Below, one piece after another: positions 45,185-55,215 of a stretch of 64,000 nucleotides of DNA. Location of the stretch: contig NC_088302.1 in assembly GCF_032854445.1 (NCBI RefSeq), positions 54,910,237 through 54,974,236 on the forward strand, read 5' to 3'. Positions within the stretch are counted from its first letter, which is position 1. Every line of letters starts with the position of its first letter. A program made the translations under genes and the position numbers. The notes under the pieces were generated by a model. That model did not search any database, had not been told where the DNA came from, and worked only from the letters and a program-made list of their open reading frames with translations. This stretch comes from Liolophura sinensis. Lineage: Eukaryota; Mollusca; Polyplacophora; Chitonida; Chitonidae.

Positions 45185-45350
45185 TGTCCTCTTTGGAGTC
45201 TAAGACATACCACACTTCTTGGTCGAGCGCGTTGAGGGCTTTAACAGTACTGGGCACGGGGTGCGAGGACACGAGATACTGGGGTCATGGCCGCATGAGC
45301 GTATCTCAGAGCGGCGGCTCGATCAAGGCCATTTTCTTGGCGTGCTGCAT
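45185..45350 (-). pseudogene. remnant of an uncharacterised Polinton-associated protein
   Basis: From ATG at 45350 the frame reads MQHAKKMALIEPPL then stop. A second piece further left reads STVKALNALDQEVWYVLD in another frame. Proteins starting with (M/E)-x-H-A-K-K-M-x-L-(I/V)-(D/E)-P occur in other Polinton-like elements; the function is unknown. It lies between the penton-like and core-like genes. Confidence 0.4.
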
Positions 45351-45360
45351 TACCTCCCAG

Positions 45361-45690
45361 CTATGCTCTTAATGCGGTTAGGAGGGAGCCGAGCCGCGCT
45401 CCAATGAGACCACCGCGTTGAACAATCCGTCCTTTCCTATGCAGCTGAACATTTTTCTTGACCAAGATGCGAAGACCCGTCTTTTGCCGCTGTAACTTCT
45501 TCTGCGCCGGTGATAGTGGAACGTTTCCATTTAACACATTCTTGGCACATTCACACAAACACCGAAGCAAACCCGGATTACCAGCAGGGACATCAAGGGG
45601 CCGTAACGTTGAAGCCAGCGTGACATTGTGGGTGGCTGACGTGGAAACAACTGATTCGGCAGATCGTGCATACGAAGTTTTATGACTTGG
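45361..45690 (-). CDS. small core-like protein of the Polinton
   Basis: The frame ending at 45361 contains CLCECAKNVLNGNVPLSPAQ, KKLQRQKTGLRILVKKNVQL and a Gly/Leu-rich end (GGLIGARLGSLLTALRA). Short lysine-rich proteins with the C-x-C-x-x-A-x-N-V-L-x-G-N-V-x-L-(S/T)-x-x-Q pattern are a recurrent Polinton/adintovirus ORF, probably a nucleic-acid-binding core protein. The open frame runs to 45810, but its first about 40 codons overlap the end of the ATPase in another frame and are unlikely to be real. The start is uncertain. Confidence 0.6.
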   Translation of the reverse strand, partial: PSHKTSYARSAESVVSTSATHNVTLASTLRPLDVPAGNPGLLRCLCECAKNVLNGNVPLSPAQKKLQRQKTGLRILVKKNVQLHRKGRIVQRGGLIGARLGSLLTALRA

Positions 45691-46330
45691 GCAGGTAAGC
45701 GTGCTGAATCTCCCCGGGGAAGATGTGGATGAGAAGTGGTAGCTGATCGGGTGTGGCTTGCTTGAAATCCACCAGCAAATACCCGCGAGGTTCGGCGGTG
45801 GCATCCTCAAACGCCTCGCGCACGTACTGCGTCCCTGGAGCCATCTGTTTAGTGATCATAGTAATTTGAGACGCGTCTCGCGGGTTTTTGAACAACACCA
45901 AGTAGTGTGCGTTCAGACTGATGGTGCGATGATCTTTGGTTTTATTGAAGGTCTGCCAGATGTACACCACGCTGATATTGCGGTGGTGGCTGCTTTTTGT
46001 AGAGTTTTGTCACGCGTTCGTCCGGTTCGGCCATCAAATCGTCGATGACCACTAATGTCCGCTCCTCCAGGTCGAATGCTGACGGGCCGGGCACACCTTC
46101 TTTAAACTGAACGTTGGGTAACGCGGTGTAGAACGGCTGCCACTTCCCGTGACACCAGACGAAGCGTTGCGGAGGTGGGTAAATGAGAGCTTGAGCGTGC
46201 TCCACCGTTTCACAAACACGGACTTTCCACACCCTGTCGTTCCGCTGACGATGCAGGTAAACGGATCCTCACATCGAGTATCCTTACACGGAGAAGCTGG
46301 GAGAGTCAGTTCTGCTGGTCGTATGGGTGA
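45680..46330 (-). pseudogene. FtsK/HerA-type packaging ATPase of the Polinton, frameshifted
   Basis: In the family it pumps the genome into capsids. Walker A GTTGCGKS is readable on the - strand at about 46222-46245 (context CIVSGTTGCGKSVFVKR). Walker B TLVVIDDLM lies at about 46030-46056, and the C-terminal part RTISLNAHYLVLFKNPRD..QITMITKQM and EPRGYLLVDFKQATPDQLPL at 45970-45680. The three pieces are in different frames, with shifts near 46205 and 45960. Spacing corresponds to the usual about 220-residue protein. Confidence 0.82.
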
Positions 46331-46683
46331 AGGTGAGGTACAGTGTGGGAGATCGCTGCGGTCACCGCCGTTGCCGCCGCCGTCACCGCGGGCGGAGTGG
46401 GCGAGGTAGACGGACTGCTTCTGGCGCTGCTGCTGCCGCGCCGCGCCGTGTTGAGTGAAGAATAGACTGGTGTGGAAACGGTGATTAGTACCGAAGTGAT
46501 CTTAGGGAGCGATGGTCGCTGACGCCGGTGGAGTTGGGGTGAACTGGGAAATCATGTAAACTTCAACCGGGAGTGATGGGTAGGTCCGTGGACGCGTCCT
46601 GCTCGGCGGTAAACGCCGTGGTGGGTTGCGGGGTGGAGGTCAGGTTCTCGCGCGGGACAGTGCTGTCAAACCGACTCTCGATG
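46331..46683. other. GC-rich gap between integrase and ATPase
   Basis: Ala/Ser/Thr/Pro-rich translations on the - strand and no recognisable domain. It may hold the degraded start of another Polinton gene. Confidence 0.4.
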
Positions 46684-47275
46684 TCACTCGGCGACGGCGG
46701 TGGTGATGGTGGTGGCGGAGGAGGAGAAGGCTTCCCGGACTAACAGAGGAGCGTCATGTTCAATTGCCCTTGTAGATATTGAATGGTCGCAAACCTTGTA
46801 CCCTCTGATCGATCCCTTGAGGTAGGTCGATAGGGAGTGACAGTCACCCCCGTCATCCTCGGGGTTAAATAGGTTTGACTTCCGTGGCACCCAAGAATTA
46901 AAGCTGGGTAGATAGCCGACGATCTTCACCCAAAAGTACAGTTTTCCTCGGCGATGTTCCCATTTTAGGATCTTCTCCACCTGATAAAACTTGTTTGTAA
47001 AGGTTGTCGTTGTTCTCTTTTGCAAACGCTGCCATGTGGACCACGCCCGCCTGCCACTGACGGTCTATAAACCCAACCACAACTCCGTTACGAGGGTAGC
47101 GGCTGTCGACTGGGACTTTGCAGCGTGTACGTGCCCTGCTGGGCCGGGTAAGCTGACACGCGGGCCCCACTCACTTTGAGTCCATGTTACCGGGTTGCCT
47201 TGAGCAAGGGCTGAACGCCGCTGTAAGCCGCTGGACTGTCGGGGTCGTAGTACAATGCATGGAGAGCGGTATCGA
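46684..47275 (-). pseudogene. Polinton integrase with deleted catalytic core
   Basis: The N-terminal piece reads YYDPDSPAAYSGVQPLLKAT (about 47270-47205), then SRYPRNGVVVGFIDRQWQAG and VVHMAAFAKENN (to about 47010). The C-terminal chromodomain-like piece reads FYQVEKILKWEHRRGK and WVPRKSNLFN (about 46990-46860), in another frame, ending at a stop at 46684. Between them in the family lies the roughly 150-residue RNase H-fold DDE core; here the two parts are practically adjacent, so the core is deleted. Confidence 0.7.
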
Positions 47276-47479
47276 CCGGGTCTGGGTCTCTGCCCACGAA
47301 CGCTCTCTGACCCTGCTTCCGTCTTCGCCGCCGCCCCTGCTACAGATGACGAAGTGGCTGGCGGCCGGTGCAAGGTATAGTCCAGTGTCGTCGCTGTGTC
47401 CATGTATAGTGAGTGAACCTATCCCAGACGGCGGATCTACATTATTCAGTGTACATGCATTTAACAGTCAACAAAATTC

Positions 47480-48310
47480 AGGTGCCAAGACCGACTGCGT
47501 GATTACCCATGGGTCAGATTGGGCGCAAAGGATCTGAACGAGCTGCTGAGCCCCAACATACCAAGACCGCGTGGTTGTTCATGGATTCGTCACGCATTAT
47601 CAGGCGCCAAGACTGCGTGGTGACCCATGGGTCCATTTTGGCGCGAAGGAGCTTAAGGAGCTCCGCTCAATGTCCATTGAGCGTGGACTCAACGACACAC
47701 CTCAGGCGACCAGACCACGTGTTCACCCATGGGTTCGTTTGGGCGCCAAGGAGGTGCATTCATTGGTCCGTTGGCGGTCCTCGCTCGTGTGACGTCACGC
47801 GACACACCTCCCTCTCCCCCTGCCCTTCGCTCATTGCCTCGCAAGCGCAGCGCGAAGGTCAACGAAATTCAGGCGCCAAGACCGCGTGCTCACCCATGGG
47901 TCCGTTTGGGCGCGAAGAAGATGAAGAATCTGCGCTCATTGGCTCGTCACCTGCCTCTCTTACAGGGCGGACTCAACGACACACCTACATCGCTCATTGA
48001 CGCGCGTAACGTCAAACGTCGCTCTGAGCGCGGACTCAACGACACACCACGGGTCACGCGTGACATCACGCGCATGCGCCTCGCACCTGCTTCTCCCCAA
48101 CCATCACCCATTGGTCAGTTTTGGCGCAAATGGAGTTCACTCATTGGTCAATTTTGGCACGAAATGGAGTTGAAGCTACTCTCGCGCGTGACGTCACGTG
48201 ACGTCAAGGAGCTGCGCTCATTGGTCCTTTGGCACGCCTCGCGTGACGTGTGGTCACGCGCATGAGCCTCGCCTATGAGAGCGCGGACTCAACGACACAC
48301 CCTCACTCTA
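47480..48310. repeat. degenerate repeat block with CRE-like and CCAAT-like sites at Polinton right end
   Basis: Building blocks recur in variable order: gcgccaagaccgcgtg; acccatgggtcc (near 47507, 47621, 47726, 47893); tttgggcgcgaagga; gctcattggt (inverted CCAAT, several copies 47755-48225); gtgacgtcacg (47790, 48187 and variants); and ggactcaacgacacacc (47683, 47970, 48029, 48286). It lies upstream of the leftward Polinton genes and is GC-rich, so a promoter/terminal-repeat role is plausible but unproven. Open frames across it are by-products. Confidence 0.75.
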
Positions 48311-48344
48311 CCTCCACCCCCACCTCCACCCCAATGCAGCATCA

Positions 48345-48545
48345 AATGCCAATTATATACTACTGACACCAAATGTGACACCAGTCACATTATACTGACA
48401 CCCGGCCAACCAATCATGTTTCCTTGCTGTAACCTCTCAGTGCTGAGCGCCAAACGAGGCAGCAGCAAGTACCACTTTTAAAGTCTTTGGTGTGACCCCA
48501 CCCGGTTTTAATCTTCAGGATTTCCCGACCTCGAAGCGAACGCTC
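48345..48545 (-). mobile_element. tRNA-derived SINE 5' part, reverse
   Basis: caccagtcacattatactga, acctctcagtgctgagcgcc, aacgaggcagcagcaagtac and cccgacctcgaagcgaacgc: reverse complement of the SINE head and first body half, directly outside the Polinton repeat block. Confidence 0.75.
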
Positions 48546-50934
48546 AAAGAAGAAAATATGAGCCGCAGTTTGAAGGAGTTGGTGATTAAATTAGTGATGT
48601 TCTAAAATTTGATAAAACCTACTAACTTAAGAAAGATTACATATTCGGCTATAATACGATGTAAAATTCCTACAATTTATTTTACTTTAAATGTACCCGA
48701 AAGTAAAGCTCAGTTTGCCTGGGAAAATGTCTCGTTAAAATGCCAAAAATTTTCCGGTGATAAAATAAGAAAAAGTGAATCTTAAAACGAGAAACATGTA
48801 AGAGTTCCGTATGTATATCATTTACGGCGTGAAACAAGAATTGTTAGATGGTTGTAAAAAAAATTTTAACACGTTTCTTTTCATCAGTACTTTTCCACAA
48901 TAGTGCATGATATCGAAAACTTTGTCTTATCGATCGGTGCTTTGTGCCGTTGCACCGTTTTCTGATCAGTTTCCTCATTTGTCCTGAACTGGATTAAATT
49001 TCCCTCACACGCACACACACCTAATGACCCTTCGTTGTCATATGACTGAAAAATTGCTAAGTACTACGTAAGAGCCCAACCATTTATTCTTTCATGGAGG
49101 AAAGCATCACTTGTCAACATGGGGACAGAAAGCAGGGTGGGATTAAAATGTACTTTGGTAGCTGTTTAATTGTACATCACAGAAACATCAGCAGACCCTC
49201 AACCCATGTTAAACAACACGGCTTGCTACTTTAAAGCTGATTTATTTCTTAATTTTCCTAATTTTATTTTGCATTGCATGGATTCTGAATAAGGAATAAT
49301 CAGTTGTGAAAACTTATGAATGTTCATTGAGTTGGTGGGTCAATGTCGACTTAGATGAGAGATCGATGAAGCACCTTAAGGATAAAAAAGTTGTTTAGGT
49401 TATTGATCAGTTGGGTTCGTACTGGGATAGTTCTGTAGGTCGCTCACTGATTGTCCAGGAAACTTTAACGAAAGGTGACAAAACAAAGTTGGCTGGAAGT
49501 TTGGGTAGCGATCAGATCGTTGGTCAAAGAAAGCCATATTTTATATGCATATGTATTAGTTGATCGACAGTTATCTGAAAATAAACCTGTGTAAATCGTC
49601 GTTCATATCAGCTCCAGAAGGCACAAGTCATTATGGAAATGTTCATCCGAGCATGGATACTGAAATTTATGGTGACGCTCCACATTCTGGCCCGGATACC
49701 TCCGCTTTATCCACTAGACTATTGCTTTAATAACTTTTCTTCCCCATTCTTTATTTCACTGGCCGTGGACTAGAGACACGTATTACCATATCTTTATTTC
49801 GTATGGAGTATATGCGTGGAGGAGCTTACCAATATCACGCTACTTTCACATTGTGGGTTGACATTCATATACGTATCTTGCCTCCTCTGACAAAGAATCC
49901 TGAAGCTTCTGTTGTTAAGTAGGCCGATCTTCCGAGTACAGATTATTGCGTGCAGCATTTTTGAAATGGCAGTTTGTCCAGATTCGCTCAGTAATGTTTT
50001 GTGGTGCGAGCTGTGAAGGAAACACTTTGTGTGCCGAGGAACATTCTCCAGGTGGAGCACTTAGGCAAGATTAAGAAAGACCCGTATCACTTTGTTCTCC
50101 TCAATAGCCAATGCGCTGGGGTAATGGTTGGATTGTCTATTCAGGGCCGATAATTCGATGACCATTATCAACAAGTTTGAGCTCAAGATTCCGCCACCAG
50201 TTTTACACCTATTGTGCACACTTTCTTTTGCAGCCAAAGTTTCCATGATCTTATACCTAACTTAATCGATGTCTTTGGTTTGTTTGGGTAACACTCTGTC
50301 AATGATGTGTCGAGGACACATTAAAATTAGGTAAGGGTTTACTGATGGAAATTTTCCTTTTCAGTAGCCTATTTTTCACCCAACACAAAATACTCTGCAA
50401 GGAATAGACATCAAACCATCAGCATACAGGCAAACACCCAAACGATATATAGGTGCAAAAATTGGAAAAAAATCCCAGAGTTTCACTGTCTATAGGACGC
50501 CAGAGTAAATGGCACGCGCTACACTAAACGCACACTTTCATGTAGGTTATAATCGTGTTGTCACGAGGTGAGTACTCCATCTTAAACTGTTATTCTCGTC
50601 AAACGTAGACCGTAAACAACCAGATAATTCCAACATCGTTTGTTGACACGTGCTCACATCACACTATTAGTGATTGATTTTCTATATCACTGCTATTTCA
50701 GAAACCTTTATCGTTATGAGGGCGTTAGGAGGATTGCATACGATCGATAAGCCCCTAATCAGCTCCTAATCATGTATGCATGTCGATAAATCCGGTGATC
50801 TTCTCGATGATGGTTCATGGCCACTTGTAATCTGATCTGTTGTCAACCACCTCCCTCAGCGTATTCGTATATATACATTTATCTCGTTCATGTGGCCAAC
50901 TGTTGGCGCCACCATTAAAAGTTGCATGTATGTA
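48546..50934. other. stretch with one SINE tail fragment
   Basis: At about 49018-49100, cacctaatgacccttcgttg, tcatatgactgaaaaattgc and taagtacta form the 3' end of the SINE family in + orientation. The remainder is AT-rich without recognised features. Confidence 0.5.
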
Positions 50935-51231
50935 TTGTATTTCTTGGGGTTTAACGTCGTACTTTTCAGTCATATGATGACAAGGAGTCATTAGGTGTGT
51001 GTACAAATACCGTGTCTTCTTGAGGCAGAGCGAGTCCATGCCGCCAAAGTGCTGCCGCCAATGAAGTATCATGCCGAATACATCACATATGACACCGTCC
51101 CAGTCACATTACACTGACACCAGGCCAACCACTCCCACTTAAATGTTCTAACCTTTCAGTGCTGAGCCCCAAACGATGCAGTAACAAATGCCATTTTTGA
51201 AGTATTTGGTATGAGCCGGGTTTGATCCATG
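50935..51231 (-). mobile_element. tRNA-derived SINE, reverse, nearly complete
   Basis: tcttggggtttaacgtcgta, tcagtcatatgatgacaagg, gtgtcttcttgaggcagagc, tgaagtatcatgccgaatac, agtcacattacactgacacc, ctttcagtgctgagccccaa and the B-box side gccgggtttgatccatga. The head breaks off where the MITE at 51232 begins. Confidence 0.82.
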
Positions 51232-51360
51232 AGGCCGTTTTCATGAAGCTGAGTTAGCTAAGTTGGCCCTTAACTACCATGACGGAGTATGTTGTAGAGA
51301 TATAAAGTGCACCTAGCTTAGGGTAACTTAACATTAAATATGCTTCATGAAACCGGCCCC
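51232..51360. mobile_element. MITE nested in a SINE
   Basis: Terminal inverted repeats: left aggccgttttcatgaagctg..ttagctaagtt; right, reversed, ggggccggtttcatgaagca..taatgttaagtt. About 130 bp, no coding capacity. It truncates the SINE right after its B-box. Confidence 0.75.
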
Positions 51361-53109
51361 TGATTCCATAATCAATAGTCTTCCAACAGCAGGACAAAGT
51401 GTTAATTATTGCTCAAATCATGCATAGATGTCATAATGAATCGAAGCTTTGGGGCGTATCTTCCGACAATACAATTCTAATGTAATTCTTTATATATACA
51501 TCTATTTATGTTTACACGTAAAATGCCGTTCAGGGAGAGGGCCTTGTAGTGGTTAGAGGCTGCTGCTTTTTAATAGCTAGAGCCAATCCGGTCTTGAACA
51601 GGGAATTTGTTAATTCGTCGCTCCCAATGCTTCTGGGCGACAATACGCGATAGACAACGTTTGATTTGGGAGTCTAACTTTCGTTGAAGATCGTTCGTCC
51701 TCCCTCACTTTGTTGAGAATATCTGTATGTCGCTTTTCGGTATTTCTTCTAGTAATGTTAAGGTAAGCCACAAGTTTTTCATCATATATCAAAATCCATT
51801 GAATATAAATGAAACAGACAGGATATAAATGTTTGTCCATCGGACGGAACGTTGTAAAGTGTCTAGCTAAAATTGTTGCATTTGGCTGTAAATTTTTAAT
51901 CGAGTTTTGTGTTATACACATCCCGTTATTAAACCCTTTCCCCTCTTCCCCTTACACACTCAAACTTCTGCCTGAAACACTAAATGACAATGTTGATTAA
52001 ATTCTATTCAACACCGAATGTCGCTACAACAGGCAATCATACAACTGTGTTTATTTTTTTCACACAACTAGTAATCCTCATGGGATTATAGGATTTTTTG
52101 CAAGAAAATAAAAATAAGTTACAGTCAACAAGACCAATAAATCGACGAAAACACACACTGGTACGGACAGGTAAACTTGTTAAATCTGAGACAAAGAATA
52201 GCCTTGGTAAACAAGATTGACCAACATTTAACCCGCTTGATGTGCAGTACATTGCTTTAACCACCGTTAGCGTCACAGTATCACGTTAACTGGTTAAAGT
52301 GATTTTACAGTGTTTACCTTTAACCCTGTTCCGTGGCGGAGTAATGCAATTATATGTAGTGGCGGATTCCTGGCAGGATGGACTGAAAAAGAACTTGTGG
52401 GGGAGGACGAACGCGCGATTAGAGAGACAAGAATAATGTCCCCCTCCGCGTAATCACTTCCGGGAGACTGATCACTCACAACAGTTGGAGAGAGACAGTC
52501 CAAAAAAACCCTTAATACATTTAGCGAAAAAAGTGCCGGTCGTGTTGAGTACACGATTCGTCAGTTCTGTGCTATGGTAACCCTAAACCCAATTAAGTCA
52601 ACTCGGTGCTGCCAAGAAATAATGAAAGTATCTTGTATAACCTATCCCAGCGAAAATTTATTATTGTCAGCTATTCTCAGATCATTTTTCACTTAGTTAG
52701 GACACACGCGTAAGAGTCTTAAAGGAAGAGCGATGCTGTGACATCATTTAAATTAGTGATCATGTGACCCGAAATACCATGACTCGCTGGTCGTGGGTGT
52801 GTTTGAAATGGAGTTAAGTTAATCGCAGATGATATTTAAAGGAGCCATCTTGATGGCACGTACACATGTTGTATTGTATTCGATTTTATTTGCCCTGATC
52901 GATTTTTTAAAATATAGTCGGTATGGCCTCTTTGACTATTCTTAAGCAGAAAACTCTTAAATTAATATGCTTTGTGCGAATGATTTTAATTTATCACATC
53001 CGAACATTCTCCTATAAATAGAAGAATAAAACTAATTCACTACAAATATATGTTATGTGATATTAAGAAAAATCCAGTACATCTGAATGATTATTAATCA
53101 TATAAATAT
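51361..53109. other. stretch without recognised feature
   Basis: AT-rich unique-looking sequence. No domain in any open frame. Confidence 0.5.
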
Positions 53110-53290
53110 ATGTATCTATGTATGCTTGGGGTTTAACGTCATACTTCAAAATTTTCAGTCATATGACGGCGAGAAGTCATTAGATGTGTGTACATATACA
53201 ATGGCTTCTTAAGGCAAGGTGAGTCCATTCCGCCAAAATGCTGCCGCTACTGAAGTATCATGCCGAAGACACCATAATTGACACCCCATC
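53110..53290 (-). mobile_element. tRNA-derived SINE 3' fragment, reverse
   Basis: atgcttggggtttaacgtca, tcagtcatatgacggcgaga, acaatggcttcttaaggcaa, ctgaagtatcatgccgaaga. Same family as 11019-11349. Confidence 0.78.
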
Positions 53291-53990
53291 CAGTATTATT
53301 TTTAAATGATGGCTTTTTCAGTTGTTGAATACTTTGTTATGTATAATACTCGAGAGGTGACATTTCGCATGGATAGAGCGAAAATAAAAACAGGTGCTTA
53401 CTTTACGTGTACAATGTAGGAATACATGCGCGTGGTGGTTTAGGGGGCCAGAAGAGGCTAGTCAGAAATGAAGCCTGGGCAGAAATGCAGACAGCCCTAT
53501 CTCGATTGGATAATTGGAAAAAACTAACAAGATTTCTCAGGAATGTATCATGACAATTTGACGGTAACCTAATCCATTATATTGGGCCATCTTGGAAATC
53601 AGTTTACGCAAGGTCAGGCAGGGTAATTGATAGAGTCACCTCGACGCGAACACGGCAGGGAGATGCGGCAATTATGAAGTGTAATCCAACTTGATTAAAA
53701 TCGCAACAAGGGGATATTTTTTCAATATCATGAAGAAAAATATTAAATCTGGTTAAGGTGAAGTATTTTTTGTTTTGTTATGGGTAATGGGTGTTATTAT
53801 CCAGTGGCACATATGTAGGGGGTTTTATCTCAGCTGCTGTGTCATCCAATTTACGAGAAAGGTGATAACAAAATTATTGAGTACTTTGCTCTCTTAACGA
53901 GATGCTACATCTAAAGCTTGTGTTTTGCTGATTTAGTTTAGGTTATAACATCGATACTGTGCGTGGTTAAGGTATGTCTCTGGTTTGGGG

Positions 53991-54085
53991 AAAAGCCGAC
54001 TAACTGTACATTGCTGGATGAGATAGTACGAGGCGCGAAGCGTGGACGACTTTGTTCTCCAGCAATGTACAGTCACTCGGCTTTT
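53991..54085. repeat. foldback element with 27-bp arms
   Basis: Left arm aaaagccgactaactgtaca-ttgctgg pairs with right arm ccagcaatgtacagtcactc-ggctttt (about 24 of 27 positions). The loop of about 40 bp has a short internal gaggcgcgaagcgtgg palindrome. Confidence 0.8.
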
Positions 54086-54119
54086 CTGCCACCTGACCGA
54101 CAGCATTAATGTTGCATAA

Positions 54120-55215
54120 TAACCTGGTTAAGGTGTTGTCGTGCATGGTTAAGGTGTCGTCCTAGTCGATTAAGATTTTATCCCCCTGCCTAAAGTGTCG
54201 CTATATTATTGGTTAAGGTGTCGTCCTCCTCGATTAAGATTTTATCCCCCTGCCTAAAGTGTCGCTATATTATTGGTTAAGGTGTCGTCCTCCCGATTAA
54301 GATTTTATCCTCCCTGCCTAAGGTGTCGCTAAATCAGTGGTTAAGGTGTCGACCTCTCTGCACGGTTAAAGTGCAGTTCTGAGTGGATAAAGTGTCGTTT
54401 TAACTGGTTGAGTTGTCTCTCGCGATGATTAAAGTGAATAAAGTGCCCTGCAGTCGCTCTTGCTAATTAAGGTGTCCCTCCCCTGTAGCTAACTGGTTGT
54501 GGTTTCGCCCTCCATGGTTAATATGTCGTATACCCGATTAAGATGTCGCTCTTCATAGTAACGTTATGGCCTCGCTCTCTCTGGTTAATCTATTGCCATA
54601 CGCTGTTTAAGGTTTCGCTCTCCCTGCTTAGTTTGTCGATCTCCCTGTTAAAGGTGTTGCTCTCCTAGGTTAACGTATCACTTTCAATGGTAAAGGTGTT
54701 GCCATTACTGGTTAAGGTTTTACACCCCCTGGGTAAGGTAACGCTCTCCCTTGTTAGAGTGTCACTCTCCCATGTTCAGGTTTTAAAGTTTTGTCCTCCC
54801 TGGTTACGGTTTTGTTCTCCCTGGTTACGATTTTGTCCTCTCTGGTTAAGGTTTTACTCTCTCTGGGTAAGGCATCACTTTCCTTCCTTAAGGCATCGCT
54901 CACCTTGGTCAAAGTGTTGCTCTCCCTGGTTAGGTTAAAACGCCTTCCACGATTAAGGTGTCGCTATTCTACATTAACGCTTCGCTCTACCTGATTACAT
55001 TGAAGTGCCTTCTCTCTGTTTAACTATGTCGCTCTCCATGGATTAGAGGTCGTTCTCCCTAGGCAAAATGTCGCGCTATGTGGTAAAGTTATAGCGGTCA
55101 CTGGTTAAGATATCTCTCCCTGAATTAGTTAAAATGCCTTCACCCCGATTAAGATACCTGTATCACACTTCCTGGTTAAGGCGTCGCACTTCCTGGTAAA
55201 GGGGTTTCCCTGGAT
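54120..55215. repeat. long degenerate array of a ggttaaggtgtcgctctccc motif
   Basis: About 1.1 kb of diverged copies around 25-35 bp in length (ggttaaggtgtcgtcctccc, ctggttaaggttttactctc, tgattaagattttatccccc). Only a 69-bp sub-block near 54170-54300 is still near-identical, so this is an old array with one recent local re-amplification. Confidence 0.85.

Larger units (their letters stand above)
39541..48310. mobile_element. decayed Maverick/Polinton (adintovirus-like) element
   Basis: Seen from left to right: PolB (+), adenain-like protease (-), F54H12.2-like capsid-type protein (-), small Gly/Arg-rich basic protein (-), penton-like protein (-), small core-like protein (-), FtsK/HerA-type packaging ATPase (-), chromodomain-containing integrase (-), then a GC-rich repeat block. 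Family knowledge: this gene set defines Polintons, large self-synthesising transposons related to adintoviruses. Decay is shown by frameshifts in nearly every gene, in-frame stops in PolB, loss of the integrase catalytic core and a LINE fragment inside. The sequence is clearly more GC-rich than the flanks. Terminal inverted repeats and target duplication were not identified; the left border is where PolB similarity starts and the right border where the repeat block ends. Confidence 0.88.

Noticed and set aside
47509-48265. 163- and 178-codon open frames on +
   Set aside because: They run through the repeat block at the Polinton end and repeat with it; opposite strand to the nearby genes.
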